Source: JACVRN01 sp036389255 (GTDB lineage Bacteria; Acidobacteriota; Blastocatellia; Pyrinomonadales; Pyrinomonadaceae). From it: a DNA stretch of 64,000 nucleotides. Positions 1 through 9,195 of this stretch are shown piece by piece (position 1 is the stretch's first letter; every line of letters starts with the position of its first letter). Made by a program: the position numbers and the translations under genes. The stretch is from the NCBI GenBank assembly GCA_036389255.1, contig DASVQI010000038.1, positions 1-64,000 of the forward strand, read 5' to 3'. The notes under the pieces were generated by a model that was not told the origin of the DNA, ran no database searches, and saw only the letters and a list, made by a program, of their open reading frames with translations.

Positions 1-624
1 GACCCGTTCTTTACGACCAAGGGGAAAGCGGGGATGGGGCTGGGGCTGGCTGTGGGATATGGAATAGTCAGAAGGCACGAGGGGATAATTCTGGTTGAGA
101 GTGAAGTCGGTCGAGGCACTACTTTCCGCATCAGGATGCCTATAGCCGAAGGCATAACGGCGATTAAATCTACCGAATTACTAACCGGCGAGGCGGCTAC
201 TTCCCTTCAAGCCCTGCCGCTTCACACCCGGATTCTAGTGGTTGATGATGAGGACTACGTGCGTGAGTTGCTGAGCGACATTCTTGAGAGCGAAGGCTAC
301 TCCGTCACGCTGGCCTCCAGCGCTGGCGAAGCTCTTTCACTCTACGACTCAATGAAGTTCGACGCGGTCTTCACGGACATAGGCATGCCCGGCATGAACG
401 GCTGGGAATTAGCCAGAGCCATTCGAGAGAGGAATCAAGAGATACCCATCGCCGTGATAACGGGCTGGGGCGAAGCCGTCGGCTCTACTGAACAGAAAGA
501 GGCGCAGGTTGACTGGGTCGTCACCAAGCCCTTCACCACGAGCCGCATCATAGAGCTGGCCCAAGATGTCTCGGAGCGCCTGACGCAGAGCACTAGCGAA
601 ACACGACTCAGAATCGTGGCTTAA
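1..624 (+). CDS. Hybrid histidine kinase, C-terminal part (ATPase G2 box plus receiver)
   Basis: The gene is open at base 1 and its 5' part lies outside the window. The first residues carry the end of a HATPase_c domain: a DPFFTTKG segment followed by the G2 box GMGLGLAV (about residues 10-18). A short linker leads to a receiver domain (about residues 76-195) with acidic pair D82-D83, phospho-acceptor D126 in FTDIGMPG and K176 in the KPF motif. The protein is therefore a hybrid sensor kinase that can pass phosphate from its own histidine to a C-terminal aspartate. The sensor input and the histidine are not visible. It converges on the receiver gene downstream, with a short-repeat hairpin between them. 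Confidence 0.9.
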   Translation, partial: DPFFTTKGKAGMGLGLAVGYGIVRRHEGIILVESEVGRGTTFRIRMPIAEGITAIKSTELLTGEAATSLQALPLHTRILVVDDEDYVRELLSDILESEGYSVTLASSAGEALSLYDSMKFDAVFTDIGMPGMNGWELARAIRERNQEIPIAVITGWGEAVGSTEQKEAQVDWVVTKPFTTSRIIELAQDVSERLTQSTSETRLRIVA

Positions 625-627
625 AAA

Positions 628-707
628 CAGTTTTCAGTTTTGAGTTTTCAGTTTTCAGAAAAGAGCAGCTTGCTTTTACTGAAAATTGAGAACTGATTAC
701 TGAAGAC
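628..707. repeat. Heptamer-repeat hairpin (CAGTTTT type)
   Basis: The left arm (628-658) is CAGTTTT, CAGTTTT, GAGTTTT, CAGTTTT, CAG. The right arm (about 678-707) is ACTGAAA, ATTGAGA, ACTGATT, ACTGAAG, AC, the imperfect reverse complement with the same seven-base period. It starts four bases after the kinase stop and overlaps the TAA stop of the convergent receiver gene (697-699). A second element with the same unit lies at 6704-6788. It could fold as a terminator-like hairpin for both genes. Confidence 0.8.
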
Positions 708-1083
708 TTTTTTTCGTTTGTCGCCGGTGGAACTCGATAGCCTTTTCGACGCTCTCTTCCACGACTTCAAGGCGAAAAGGCTTCAGCAGATAATGGAAGG
801 CTCCGAGCTTGAGCAAGCCCTGTGCGTGCTCCTGATCCTGTATGCCAGTGATGACTATGACGGGCGTGTCGGGCTGGCGCTGTCTGACGTGGCTCAGTAA
901 TTCAAGGCCGCTCAATCCGGGCATAGAGATGTCTGTCAGAATCACGTCATAGTGCTCAGTCTCTAAATAAGAGAGCGCCTGCTCGGCCGTCTCCGAAAGG
1001 TGACAGCGATGGTTCTCTTCAAATAGATCGTAGAGCATGTCGCGTATCGTCGCGTCGTCGTCAACTACTAGAATAGCCGCCAT
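697..1083 (-). CDS. Single-domain response regulator (CheY-like)
   Basis: At 128 aa this is a stand-alone receiver with no output domain. It shows the acidic residues DDD at 8-10, phospho-acceptor D51 in LTDISMPG, the T/S position in VITG (about 79) and K101 in LKPF. It starts at an ATG 11 bases after the GAF-phosphatase gene ends, so the two are probably one transcript with the phosphatase first. Such receivers work as phosphate shuttles or bind a partner protein. A link to the phosphatase in partner-switching control is an inference from the shared operon. Its stop codon lies inside the heptamer hairpin. Confidence 0.93.
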   Translation of the reverse strand: MAAILVVDDDATIRDMLYDLFEENHRCHLSETAEQALSYLETEHYDVILTDISMPGLSGLELLSHVRQRQPDTPVIVITGIQDQEHAQGLLKLGAFHYLLKPFRLEVVEESVEKAIEFHRRQTKKSLQ

Positions 1084-1093
1084 TACACTCCTC

Positions 1094-2380
1094 TTAAGCC
1101 AGGCCCACTACCAGAAAAGTCGTGTCGTCTTTAGCCGCCGCTCCTATGCGAAAGCGGTCTAGGTCTGCGAAAAAAGCCTTGCCTATCCCGCCGACCTGTC
1201 TTGCATCCGTGCGTCCCAGGCTCGCCCTTGTTCCTTCCAGCTCGTAACTTACTCCAGCAGTGTTCTCGGCGTCCGTCACGCCATCGCTAAAGAGCGCCAG
1301 CCGCTCACCCGGCATGAATCGAACCACGCCCGCCGTGTACTCGCTTCCGGGCAGCAAGCCTATGGGCATTCCACTGGCTTCAAAGCCCCTCTCTTCGTCT
1401 ATGCGCGGGTGAATCCAGACGGGCGGCAGATGGCCCGCGTTAATGAAACGCAGAAGCTCGAACTCGGCTGAGAGCACGCCCAGAAAGAGCGTGGCGTAAG
1501 TGCCCAGAGGCGCAGCCTCCGTCACTTTCTTATTCAGCTCTGCGGCCAGTTGGGCCAAATCCTTCTCGGCCCGCACGAGAGCTCGCAGTTCCGTTTGAAG
1601 CGTCGTCATCAAAAGCGCAGCGCCGATTCCCTTGCCCGAAACGTCCGCCACCCAAAAGGCGCATTCGCCACTGGGAAGCATGACCGCGTCGTAAGTGTCG
1701 CCGCCCACGTCGTAACAAGCCTGACTCATGCCCCACGCCGAGAAGGGCTTAGGCAGGTTGATTAATCCGGGCGCAGGCAGAAGCCTTTGTTGAATCTTTC
1801 GCGCAAGCTCAAGTTCCGTCGAAAGCAGATGAGCGCGCAGGGCCGTCTGGGCCAACTGCTCGCGCTCCACCGCTACGGCTGCCACAGCCGCGAAAGATTC
1901 AAGATAGACAAGGTCGTGCGCTGAAAAACCTTCGCCTCTGGCGTTGATGGCTTGAAGCGCGCCCATCACAGCGCCTCCCATCTGGCGAAGCGGCACACAC
2001 AGCATTGTCTTGGTAATAAAGCCCGTTCTCTGGTCTGTCGAAGGGTCGAAGCGAGGGTCTGCGCGCACGTCGTTAATCATCAGGCTCTCTCCCGTCTCGG
2101 CCACGTAGCCCGCCAGACCGACGCCCTTCTCCAGCACTATCTCTATCTGACTGGAGCCTGTCATCTGTCGGGCGTGCAGCTTTCCCGTGCGCTGGTCTTG
2201 CAGGAAGGCCGTCGCGCGCTCACAGTTAAGCTGTGCGGTTATGAGTTCGAGTATGGAGTGAAGAATATCGTTCAGGCCGGAAGCGCGATTGAGTGTCTCG
2301 CTCGCTTCAACGAGCGCTTCAAGCCGTAGTATGCGTACGTCCTGTGGCAGATTGCTGAGAGCAACGGTCGCGCTTGCCAA
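1094..2380 (-). CDS. GAF domain PP2C-type (SpoIIE/RsbU) protein phosphatase
   Basis: This 428-aa protein has an N-terminal helix, a GAF sensor domain (about 30-180) and a SpoIIE/RsbU-type serine phosphatase domain (about 195-427). Metal-binding motifs are present: CYDVGGDTYD (222-231), VADVSGKGIGAAL (D246 region) and FSDGVTDAEN (about 366). No membrane segment is seen, so it should be cytoplasmic and respond to a small ligand. Related enzymes dephosphorylate anti-sigma-factor antagonists. No STAS or RsbW-like gene is visible here. The start is a TTG at 2380, chosen because AAGGAGAAGG lies about nine bases upstream. Confidence 0.92.
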   Translation of the reverse strand: MASATVALSNLPQDVRILRLEALVEASETLNRASGLNDILHSILELITAQLNCERATAFLQDQRTGKLHARQMTGSSQIEIVLEKGVGLAGYVAETGESLMINDVRADPRFDPSTDQRTGFITKTMLCVPLRQMGGAVMGALQAINARGEGFSAHDLVYLESFAAVAAVAVEREQLAQTALRAHLLSTELELARKIQQRLLPAPGLINLPKPFSAWGMSQACYDVGGDTYDAVMLPSGECAFWVADVSGKGIGAALLMTTLQTELRALVRAEKDLAQLAAELNKKVTEAAPLGTYATLFLGVLSAEFELLRFINAGHLPPVWIHPRIDEERGFEASGMPIGLLPGSEYTAGVVRFMPGERLALFSDGVTDAENTAGVSYELEGTRASLGRTDARQVGGIGKAFFADLDRFRIGAAAKDDTTFLVVGLA

Positions 2381-2444
2381 TGCCTGAATCCTTCTCCTTG
2401 ACGGCTATCCTAACATTTTTCAGACGAAGGCGAATAATAAGAAT

Positions 2445-2477
2445 GGCGCGTTGATGAAGAATCTTCATCAACGCGCC
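2445..2477 (-). terminator. Hairpin downstream of the glycine-zipper gene
   Basis: A perfect 16-bp inverted repeat (2445-2460 with 2462-2477; GGCGCGTTGATGAAGA arm) lies 43 bases after the stop of the gene ending at 2520. Read on the minus strand it is followed by a T-rich stretch (ATTCTTATTATTC), so it is a plausible rho-independent terminator. Confidence 0.65.
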
Positions 2478-2519
2478 TCTCTTCTGCCGGATAATCGTCT
2501 GAGCGATTAACCAGATTGT

Positions 2520-4082
2520 TTACCTTGGGCTGCTGGCACGAATCGTTAGCTCTGTGCCGTTACGCAGGTCAAGGTCGTCGCGTCCCTGCACGTAGACCGA
2601 GCCAGCGCCAGCGCCCGCTCCGACTGCCGCGCCTATGGCAGCGCCCTTGCCGCCACCGGCTATGGCCCCGATTATCGCGCCCACGGCAGAGCCGACGGCC
2701 GTGCGCTGTATGGTGCGGTTGGTCTGGTTGTCGTCACGCACGCTGCCCTCGTTGTCAACGCGTACAGTGTCGCCGTTGAGCGTACGCACCGACTCTACCA
2801 CGCCAGCGAACCTGTAGGTGCTGCCGTTTCTCAGACGAATCGAGTCGAAGTTAAGCGTCATCTGTGAGCGGCCCGAAACGCGGCCCGAACGATTGACGTT
2901 CGAGACGTAGCCTTCTATAACTGCGCCGTCAAACTGCACGGGCGAGCGAACGGTCATGGTGAAACGGTCGCCTTCTCGCGTTGTCTGCGTGGTCAGGTCT
3001 GAATTCAGCACGGCCACGAGCTGGGAGTTATCCGGCACGATAAAGGTGCCGTTCGCAGTAGTGCTGCCCGGATAATTTCCATAAGTAGTGTTGCTGCCGT
3101 TGTAGACCTCAAGGCGAGCAACATCCGAAGTTCTCTCGTAAACGCTCTGGACTACGACAGGCTGATAGAGACCTTCGACCGTGACGCGGCGCGTAACGCG
3201 CAGGCGCTGGCCGCCTTCCATCGGATCAAAAGTCACTTCAAAGTCGTTGCCACGATCCCCGGTGGTAGCGACCATAAGCTGGTCACCGATAATCTGTGCG
3301 CGCGTGCGAATCTGTCGCCCGCTAGGCATAGTCTCCGTTCGATATTGCCCGTCGGCGTCGAAAGATATCTGCGGAGCGCGTGTCGAAGCGATGGTCACGT
3401 TGCGCCCGCGACGGTCTATGGCAATCTCCGTAGGAGCTTCCAGCCGCGCCGTCAGAGCGTTAAGAACTCTCTGGCGGTCTCTGACCGAGATGTTGCGCGT
3501 AGCTCGCTCGGCTGCGTCGCGCGGGTCGTCGCTTCTGGTAGTGTCCAGACGGAACGTGCCAGTCAGTTGATTATTCCTGTTGCCCCGTCCGTAGCCGCCC
3601 TGACCAACACCGACTCCGCCGCCATAGGTAGGCTGCGTGTTCCAGTTCCAGTTGATGTTGTAAGCTGCCGCTAGCTGGCTCACGTCCGAGCGCATAGCTA
3701 TCCAGTCGTTCTGCGCGTTCGTCGTCAGACGATTGCGCTGCATGAAGCGGTCTATGCGATTCGCTATATTGAGGACTTCCTGCACATCTGCGGTCGTCTC
3801 CGTACGGCTGTCGAAGCGACTGCGAAGCTGTTCGACCGCGTTGTCGAAATCTTGAATGAACTGATTGATGTTGTCTTCTCGTCTTGTGCCGTCCATACGG
3901 CTGCGGTCAAGCGCCGCGTCCATACTGTTGCGGAACTGGTTCGTGCGATTATCCAACCGATTCAGGATTTGTCGCACGGCCCTGTCGTTGCGATAAGGGC
4001 GCTGCGCCTCGACGGTGACCGAGACACCGGCGAGCGCTACTATCAGCGCCGTCATCATCATGTATTGCACTCTTCTAATCAT
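2520..4082 (-). CDS. Secreted protein with C-terminal glycine zipper
   Basis: About 520 aa. The N terminus is a signal peptide (basic start, hydrophobic [19 protein letters not shown], cleavage near AQR). Residues about 30-160 are Asn/Arg/Asp-rich and helical. The middle (about 170-420) is predicted beta-rich. The C terminus has a YMGG/glycine-zipper type segment with repeated GxxxG spacing ([19 protein letters not shown] and following), a membrane-interacting motif. The ATG at 4082 was chosen because GGAGG lies seven bases upstream; an in-frame TTG at 4097 overlaps that site. No enzymatic motif is seen. A cell-envelope role is likely but the function is unknown. A second, smaller glycine-zipper protein is encoded at 46383. 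Confidence 0.85.
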   Translation of the reverse strand: MIRRVQYMMMTALIVALAGVSVTVEAQRPYRNDRAVRQILNRLDNRTNQFRNSMDAALDRSRMDGTRREDNINQFIQDFDNAVEQLRSRFDSRTETTADVQEVLNIANRIDRFMQRNRLTTNAQNDWIAMRSDVSQLAAAYNINWNWNTQPTYGGGVGVGQGGYGRGNRNNQLTGTFRLDTTRSDDPRDAAERATRNISVRDRQRVLNALTARLEAPTEIAIDRRGRNVTIASTRAPQISFDADGQYRTETMPSGRQIRTRAQIIGDQLMVATTGDRGNDFEVTFDPMEGGQRLRVTRRVTVEGLYQPVVVQSVYERTSDVARLEVYNGSNTTYGNYPGSTTANGTFIVPDNSQLVAVLNSDLTTQTTREGDRFTMTVRSPVQFDGAVIEGYVSNVNRSGRVSGRSQMTLNFDSIRLRNGSTYRFAGVVESVRTLNGDTVRVDNEGSVRDDNQTNRTIQRTAVGSAVGAIIGAIAGGGKGAAIGAAVGAGAGAGSVYVQGRDDLDLRNGTELTIRASSPR

Positions 4083-4673
4083 TCTCTTTCCCTCCAAACT
4101 TTGCTGTTCGGCTTCTTATCATTTCTATACATAAGCAGCCCGGCCGGCCTCTCCCATACATTATTTCCAGCGCGCGGGCTGTCATCGAAAGGGGAGTCAT
4201 GATTCATCAATGAAGCGGGAGAGACCGTGATTTTGATGGCGGCTCGCGTGTGTGGCGAGCCTTAAAGCCATTTAGCCTTGTGGCAATCGTTGTGCCGAAG
4301 CGAAAACTAAAGGGGAAGCTTCGACCAACCGGCTATATATAACGAGGGATAAGCAAATGTTTTGATTAGATAAGCGCACGCGCAGGTTGTCGCGTGCAAC
4401 CTGATTTTCATCAATTCACAACAATTACGGCCTGTATATCGCGCGCAAGCTGCACCATATACGGCAATCAGGGGGACTATATCCGTATAATTGCTACCCG
4501 TTACTCTTTACAGAGCTTTATAAAACTGCTCACATTTTTATCGCAGCGCCGCCTTATAGGGACACGCGCGCGTCCTGACTTGAGTACACTTATGCTTCTA
4601 GACTGTCTGCTATCGCCTCACTTCCGGGCGGCTCTATGTTATGCTTTCGGCCAGCTAGGAGGCTGTAAATATT
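4083..4673. other. Long intergenic region with overlapping hairpins
   Basis: These 591 bases separate divergent genes and hold no convincing gene. The notable structure is at 4376-4403, where GCACGCG (4376-4382) pairs with CGCGTGC (4391-4397), while CAGGTTG (4383-4389) pairs with CAACCTG (4397-4403). The two helices are mutually exclusive. The AT-richer stretch 4330-4560 may hold promoters, but I could not assign a clear -35/-10 pair. An open frame on the plus strand (4394-4684) lacks a ribosome site and family resemblance. Confidence 0.5.
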
Positions 4674-5117
4674 ATGGGAAATGACGATGCAAAGGCCGTA
4701 GTCCATTTCGCGGGCGATGACCTCTTTATAGGCATATCGCCCGGCGGACACGCGCAGGTGCTGGACACGAATCACGAGCGCGCGAGCGCCGCCACGCCCG
4801 TAGAGCTACTGCTGATTGCGCTCGGAAGCTGCACGGCCGTAGATGTCGTCTCCATCATGCGCAAGAAGCGCGAGCGCGTGACGGATTACCGCGTGGAGAT
4901 TCGCGGCGAGCGGCGGGCGGAATACCCGCGCAAGTTCACGCGCATGGAGGTCAAGCACATAGTGCGCGGTCATAACATCTCGGAAAAGGCTCTGGCCCAA
5001 GCTATAGAACTGTCGGACGAGAAGTATTGCAGCGTGGCGGCCACGCTCAGGCCGGGCGTGGAGATAGTGTCCAGCTACGAGATAATCGAAGAGGAAGAAG
5101 CAGGCCAGAGCGCTTGA
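4674..5117 (+). CDS. OsmC family protein
   Basis: At 147 aa this is the usual OsmC length. The family reduces organic or lipid hydroperoxides with two cysteines. Here the first conserved cysteine is in ALGSCTAVDVVSIMRKKR (about residue 53) and the second in SDEKYCSVAATLRPG (about residue 122). These match the YhfA/OsmC-like group rather than Ohr (inference). The LLIALGSCTA stretch is the central helix of the dimer. The gene starts at an ATG preceded by GGAGG and stands alone. A role in peroxide protection in the cytoplasm is inferred from the family. Confidence 0.92.
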   Translation: MGNDDAKAVVHFAGDDLFIGISPGGHAQVLDTNHERASAATPVELLLIALGSCTAVDVVSIMRKKRERVTDYRVEIRGERRAEYPRKFTRMEVKHIVRGHNISEKALAQAIELSDEKYCSVAATLRPGVEIVSSYEIIEEEEAGQSA

Positions 5118-5237
5118 ACTCTACGGACAACGCCCGGCTTGAAGCGTAGCGTCTGAAGGGATGATTGCCGGGCACGAGAGCGCTCTTGTATAAAAGATAA
5201 AACAGCACGTCGCAGTAATTTCATAAGGACAGAACCA

Positions 5238-6701
5238 ATGGGTCTACTTTCATCTCTGCTTCTCGTCTACGTCTTGAGCCTCGCGTCGGCCGACGGCGGC
5301 GCGATTAGCAGTCACTCGATTAAAACGTCCGTCAAATCCGCGCTCGACTGGTCGCAGACTCAGGGCGACGATTCGCTCGGAGAAGTGCGCTCGGCTGACC
5401 GTGCTGCCCTGACGCCCGACGGCAAGCTCGGACAGCTTACGCCCCAAGAGCATCTAAGGCGCGCGGGCATCTACATGACGAACCGCGCTTTCGGGGAGGC
5501 ACGCTCCCATTTTCAAGCAGTCATAGAACGTTATCCCACAGACGCGCTCGTCTCGTCCGCGATTTACGGCTTGGGCCGCTCCTACTTTCAAGACCGCCGC
5601 TACCAAGAGTCAATTCCCTTCTTCGAGCGTTTGACGCGCGAATTCGCTGAGACTAAAGACGGGCGCGAAGGGCTCTATTCGCTGGCCTCCGCATACCTTC
5701 GCATGGGTCGCGCAAACGAAGCCGCAGAGCAGTATCGCGTCTACACGGAAAAGTATCCGCAGGGAGAGAGAATAGAAGCGGCTTATCTGAACGTGGTGGA
5801 CGGGTTCCGCGAGGCGGGCCAACCGGCGGAGGCAATTACATGGATTGCGCGCACGCGCGAGAGATTTCCCAACACGGCCACGGACAAGAACGCAGTCTTT
5901 GCACGCTTGCGACTGGACATTGCGGCGGGCGACTGGACGCACGCCGTCGAGACTGCCAATCAGTTGATTCTGTTCTCTTCGCTCAAGGGAACTGTGACAG
6001 CGCCGGACGAGCTTTTTTATCTGCGCGGGATGAGCCTCGAGCGGCTGGGACGAAAGGAAGAGGCAATCAGCAACTACATGTCTGTGACCGACTCGCCCGA
6101 CTCCTTTTACGGGTGGCTCGCTACGGAAAGGCTGATGTCGCTTGTGGATGCGCAGCGCCGTCCGGGCGTGATGGCGCGCGCGGGCCGGACACGCGCTCAG
6201 GTCGCTTCAAACGCGTCGCAGTATCCGGCGCAGTATCGTGAGATTATCCTGCGCGAAGCTAATAAGCGCGGGCTCGACCCGAGGCTGATACTGGCGATTA
6301 TGAAGCAGGAGAGCGGCTTTCGTCCTCGCGCAAAATCCATAGCCGCCGCTCGCGGGCTTCTTCAGTTGACGATTGACACGGCGCTGAAGTATGCCGCGCG
6401 GGCCGGTTTCAACAACGTGCGCGAGGACGACCTCTATCGTCCTGAAGTAAACATAGCCATAGCCTCTGAGTACATAGCCGAACTCAAACGACTTTTCCCT
6501 GATTTGCAGGAGGCGGTCGCGGCCTCCTATAACGGCGGCGAAGACAACGCAGCGCGCTGGCTCAAACGCAGCGCACATCGTGACCCGGCCATCTTCGCCG
6601 CAGAAGTCGGCTTCACCGAAACCAAAGGCTACGTCTTCAAAGTAATCACCAACTACCGCGTCTACCAACAACTCTACACAAAAGACCTTGTCAGACAGTA
6701 A
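5238..6701 (+). CDS. Lytic transglycosylase with TPR-like repeats (Slt70 type)
   Basis: This 487-aa exported protein has an N-terminal signal peptide (LLSSLLLVYVLSLASA) and a helical TPR-like region (about 75-310). The C-terminal SLT domain (about 335-475) has the catalytic glutamate in MKQESGF, then ARGLLQL and the AASYNGGE motif. The enzyme cleaves the MurNAc-GlcNAc bond of peptidoglycan with formation of 1,6-anhydroMurNAc. The layout matches soluble periplasmic Slt. The start ATG has AAGGA about eight bases upstream. It stands alone, is followed by a heptamer hairpin and converges on the next gene. Confidence 0.93.
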   Translation: MGLLSSLLLVYVLSLASADGGAISSHSIKTSVKSALDWSQTQGDDSLGEVRSADRAALTPDGKLGQLTPQEHLRRAGIYMTNRAFGEARSHFQAVIERYPTDALVSSAIYGLGRSYFQDRRYQESIPFFERLTREFAETKDGREGLYSLASAYLRMGRANEAAEQYRVYTEKYPQGERIEAAYLNVVDGFREAGQPAEAITWIARTRERFPNTATDKNAVFARLRLDIAAGDWTHAVETANQLILFSSLKGTVTAPDELFYLRGMSLERLGRKEEAISNYMSVTDSPDSFYGWLATERLMSLVDAQRRPGVMARAGRTRAQVASNASQYPAQYREIILREANKRGLDPRLILAIMKQESGFRPRAKSIAAARGLLQLTIDTALKYAARAGFNNVREDDLYRPEVNIAIASEYIAELKRLFPDLQEAVAASYNGGEDNAARWLKRSAHRDPAIFAAEVGFTETKGYVFKVITNYRVYQQLYTKDLVRQ

Positions 6702-6703
6702 GG

Positions 6704-6788
6704 ACAGTTTTCAGTAATCAGTTTTCAGTTTTCAGTGAAAAGCAACCGGCTCTTCTGCTGAAAACTGAAAACTGAAAACTAACAACTG
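6704..6788. repeat. Heptamer-repeat hairpin (CAGTTTT type), second copy
   Basis: The left arm (6704-6735) begins ACAGTTTTCAGTAATCAG and continues in CAGTTTT units. The right arm (6758-6788) is built of CTGAAAA units and ends AACAACTGT. Aligned as reverse complements, the arms differ at only a few bases. The element sits between the convergent stops at 6701 and 6792. Its unit and layout match the element at 628-707. Confidence 0.85.
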
Positions 6789-6791
6789 TCT

Positions 6792-7703
6792 TTACGGTTC
6801 AGGGCTGTAGCGCCGGTCTTCAAAGCCCGTGGAGCGCTCGCGCCTGTCAACCGAATCAGGATAGGTCGGGTAAGGGCGCGGCACTATGCCCAGACGTATG
6901 AGGGCGTCGCGGTACTCGTAGCGTATGCTCACTTCGCCTGCTGCTCTGGAATCCAAATCCAGATTGACCCAGCGAACGTCGTTACGCACGTTGCGGCCTA
7001 TGCCGGTCGCAGCCGCTTCGTCGTCCGGCTGCGGGTAAACGTCCGAGCGCTTCTGACGGGCCGTGTTTGCGCTAGAGCCAGCAGAGCTTTGAGGCGCGCT
7101 CTCTTTACTCGATTCCGCGCGGTCTGCGCCGTCCTCGTACGGGCGTCTTGGCGGCGGCACGACCGTCACGGGCTGGCGCTCTCGGAAGAAGACTGCGGAG
7201 ATTATTCCAAGGTTCGCAGTCTGCCCCAGCTTGGCCCCGTACGAATCCCGCTCGGAGGTGAAGTAGAAGCGGCGTGCGCGCGCGCTGCTCATCTGCCAGC
7301 CGCGAATGGTGATGCTCTGATAAGGCTCTATTACCCACTTGCTGGCGTCCCACGCCGAACTCCTGCGAGCATCAATCGTGTTCATCCCGTCAACGGAAAG
7401 CGCCACAGCGACTCGCACGCCTAGCGGATTCCTGATTCTAAGCTCGTACTCGACTCCCTTGAGCGCCTCTATATAGCGGCGGCCCCGCGCCAAGTATTGC
7501 GCGAGCGGCCTGCCCGCTATCAGCACCTCGACCTCGAACATGTCGCTCCGGTAGTAATCGGTCTGTTGGGCCGCCGTTTCGTTCAAAACCGTCTCGGCAA
7601 ATCCTGCGGCCCCTGCGCTGGCGGGCTGTCGCGCAGCAACGAACAGCATAACCGCCAGCAGACCAGCCCCTATGCACGCGAGCGTAAACAACTCTTTTCT
7701 CAT
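6792..7703 (-). CDS. Exported protein of unknown function
   Basis: This 303-aa protein is not recognised. Residues 1-30 form a signal peptide or anchor (basic MRKE, then a hydrophobic stretch ending ASAGA). Residues about 50-180 form a conserved-looking domain with an AQYLARGRRYIEAL helix, NPLGVRVAVALSVDG and KWVIEPYQSITIRGW, suggesting a beta-sandwich. The middle is Ser/Ala/Pro-rich and low in complexity (about 190-225). The C terminus has a further beta-like segment and a charged tail. The start ATG is supported by GGAGGAG. It is probably periplasmic or envelope-attached. It converges on the transglycosylase gene, but nothing shows a shared role. Confidence 0.8.
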   Translation of the reverse strand: MRKELFTLACIGAGLLAVMLFVAARQPASAGAAGFAETVLNETAAQQTDYYRSDMFEVEVLIAGRPLAQYLARGRRYIEALKGVEYELRIRNPLGVRVAVALSVDGMNTIDARRSSAWDASKWVIEPYQSITIRGWQMSSARARRFYFTSERDSYGAKLGQTANLGIISAVFFRERQPVTVVPPPRRPYEDGADRAESSKESAPQSSAGSSANTARQKRSDVYPQPDDEAAATGIGRNVRNDVRWVNLDLDSRAAGEVSIRYEYRDALIRLGIVPRPYPTYPDSVDRRERSTGFEDRRYSPEP

Positions 7704-7953
7704 GGCCTTCTCGCTCCTCCTTTAGCCAGATACAGCTCTCCTACCGCTCAAGGAACGAAGCCCGCCGCCGTTTCTTGCAAACCACCCCGGCTTACCAGTG
7801 AGAACTTTATCTGTTATCCTGAACAATGACGTGAAGATTTAGCGACAAAGTTCTGTCATCTTATAGTTTAAGCAATTCCCCTCCTCTTTTTTACCGAGAA
7901 ATTTGCACAGCCCCTTCTCAAGAGGCTGTTGATGTACGAGGTGAGCGTCTAGG

Positions 7954-8592
7954 ATGAAGACGATGGAGATAGATTGCGGAGCGGGCTCTTTTTACGACCG
8001 CATTGCAGGATTGTACGACATTACCTTCAAGTTCAACGGCTACAGCCGTTCGCTTGAAAAATATCTGGAGGAGCATCTGCCGCCACTGCCCGCGCAGGCA
8101 CGGGTGCTGGACGCGGGCTGCGGCACGGGGCTTTTGACGCTGGCCCTTCTGAAGGTGCTCGACCAGCCTTTGCGAATCACGGCCATAGACCTTTCTTCCA
8201 GCTCTCTTTCGACTGCGAGCCGTGCCGTAGCGGAAAATTCCGGGCGCACGCAGAGCGTACGCTTCGCGCAGGCAAACCTGCTTCGGCTTCCCTTCGCGGA
8301 CGACAGCTTCGACCTGATTATGACGAGCGGCGTGCTGGAATACGTTCCTCTGGGCGAAGGGTTCAATGAGCTGGCGCGCGTCATACGTCCGGGCGGCTAC
8401 ATGCTGCACCTGCCCGTGCGGCCTTCGCCCGCGAGCAAGCTTCTGGAAGTGATGTTCCGCTTCAAGGCGCACCCGCCGCGCGAAGTCGAGAAGCAGACCT
8501 CGCGCCACTTCCGCATTGTTGACAACCACCGCTTCCCGCCGCTTGAGCCAATCGGATGGACGAAGACGGCTGTGCTGGCGCAGAAGCTCTAA
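7954..8592 (+). CDS. Class I SAM-dependent methyltransferase (UbiE/Methyltransf_11 type)
   Basis: This 212-aa protein has the class I fold motifs: motif I VLDAGCGTGLL (about 49-59), acidic motif II ITAIDLSSSSL (about 77), motif post-I FAQANLLRLPFADDSFD (about 108-124) and TSGVLEYVPLGEG. The sequence YDRIAGLYDITFKF near the N terminus is typical of the UbiE/PmtA-like group. The C-terminal part may cover a hydrophobic substrate. Phospholipid or quinone head groups are possible substrates, but this is not decided by sequence. The gene stands alone and ends at a strong bidirectional hairpin. Confidence 0.88.
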   Translation: MKTMEIDCGAGSFYDRIAGLYDITFKFNGYSRSLEKYLEEHLPPLPAQARVLDAGCGTGLLTLALLKVLDQPLRITAIDLSSSSLSTASRAVAENSGRTQSVRFAQANLLRLPFADDSFDLIMTSGVLEYVPLGEGFNELARVIRPGGYMLHLPVRPSPASKLLEVMFRFKAHPPREVEKQTSRHFRIVDNHRFPPLEPIGWTKTAVLAQKL

Positions 8593-8614
8593 ATCCACAA
8601 AGCTCCTATCAGCA

Positions 8615-8664
8615 CAGAGCCTCTGACAGTGACTTGAGAATTTCAGTCACTGTCAGAGGCTCTG
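8615..8664. terminator. Bidirectional hairpin terminator
   Basis: A perfect 20-bp inverted repeat (8615-8634 with 8645-8664, ten-base loop) lies between the convergent stops of the methyltransferase (8592) and the CBS gene (8689). Plus-strand reading is followed by AAAAACC rather than a T tract, so termination would be best in the minus direction or by stem stability. Confidence 0.6.
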
Positions 8665-8688
8665 AAAAACCATAGCTTCCGGTAATTC

Positions 8689-9114
8689 TCAGTTATTGAT
8701 GTATTCGTGCAGGAGTTTAAGCTCGTCTCCCTGCTCGCTCACCTCCACGCGTAGTATGTCGCGCATGGAGAGCATCCCTATCCAGCGCTCGCCTTCGACG
8801 ACCGGCAGGTGGCGGCGTCCTATCATCTCCATCCTTTCGAGCGCTTCGTGCGGAGTGTCCGTGGTTTCTATGACGGCCTGCAATTCGCCCATGGCCTCCA
8901 TGATAGGAACGGTGGCCGGGTCGCGTCTTTCCAGCACTATCCGGTTAAGGAGGTCGCGCTCGGTCAGGATGCCGACCAGCCGACCGTCAGCGTTCAGTAC
9001 GCAGACTCCTCCGATCTTTCGCTCCGCCATGTACTCGGCTGCTTCAAGAACTGAGGCTGTGTCGGGTACAAAATACGGCTCGCGGTTACGTATCACGTCC
9101 CTGATCGTCACCAT
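8689..9114 (-). CDS. CBS-domain pair protein
   Basis: At 141 aa it consists almost entirely of two CBS motifs (about 5-60 and 70-130), forming a Bateman module. Visible CBS signatures include GGVCVLNADGRLVGILTERD and the second-repeat segment HLPVVEGERWIGMLSMRDI. Such modules bind adenosine nucleotides and sense energy state. Stand-alone versions act by contacting partner enzymes. The ATG at 9114 was preferred; GGGAGG lies about 11 bases upstream and overlaps the alternative GTG at 9126. No partner is evident next door. Confidence 0.9.
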   Translation of the reverse strand: MVTIRDVIRNREPYFVPDTASVLEAAEYMAERKIGGVCVLNADGRLVGILTERDLLNRIVLERRDPATVPIMEAMGELQAVIETTDTPHEALERMEMIGRRHLPVVEGERWIGMLSMRDILRVEVSEQGDELKLLHEYINN

Positions 9115-9195
9115 CTCTTCGACCACCTCCCTTATTCTGTTTTCTTAGGCTTCGTGCGAGGGGCTTTCATTATAATGAAGAGAGCGCACCGGGAG

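Noticed and set aside
4394..4684. Open frame of 96 codons on the plus strand before the OsmC gene
   Set aside because: No ribosome site, no recognisable family, composition like the surrounding spacer, and it overlaps the OsmC start.
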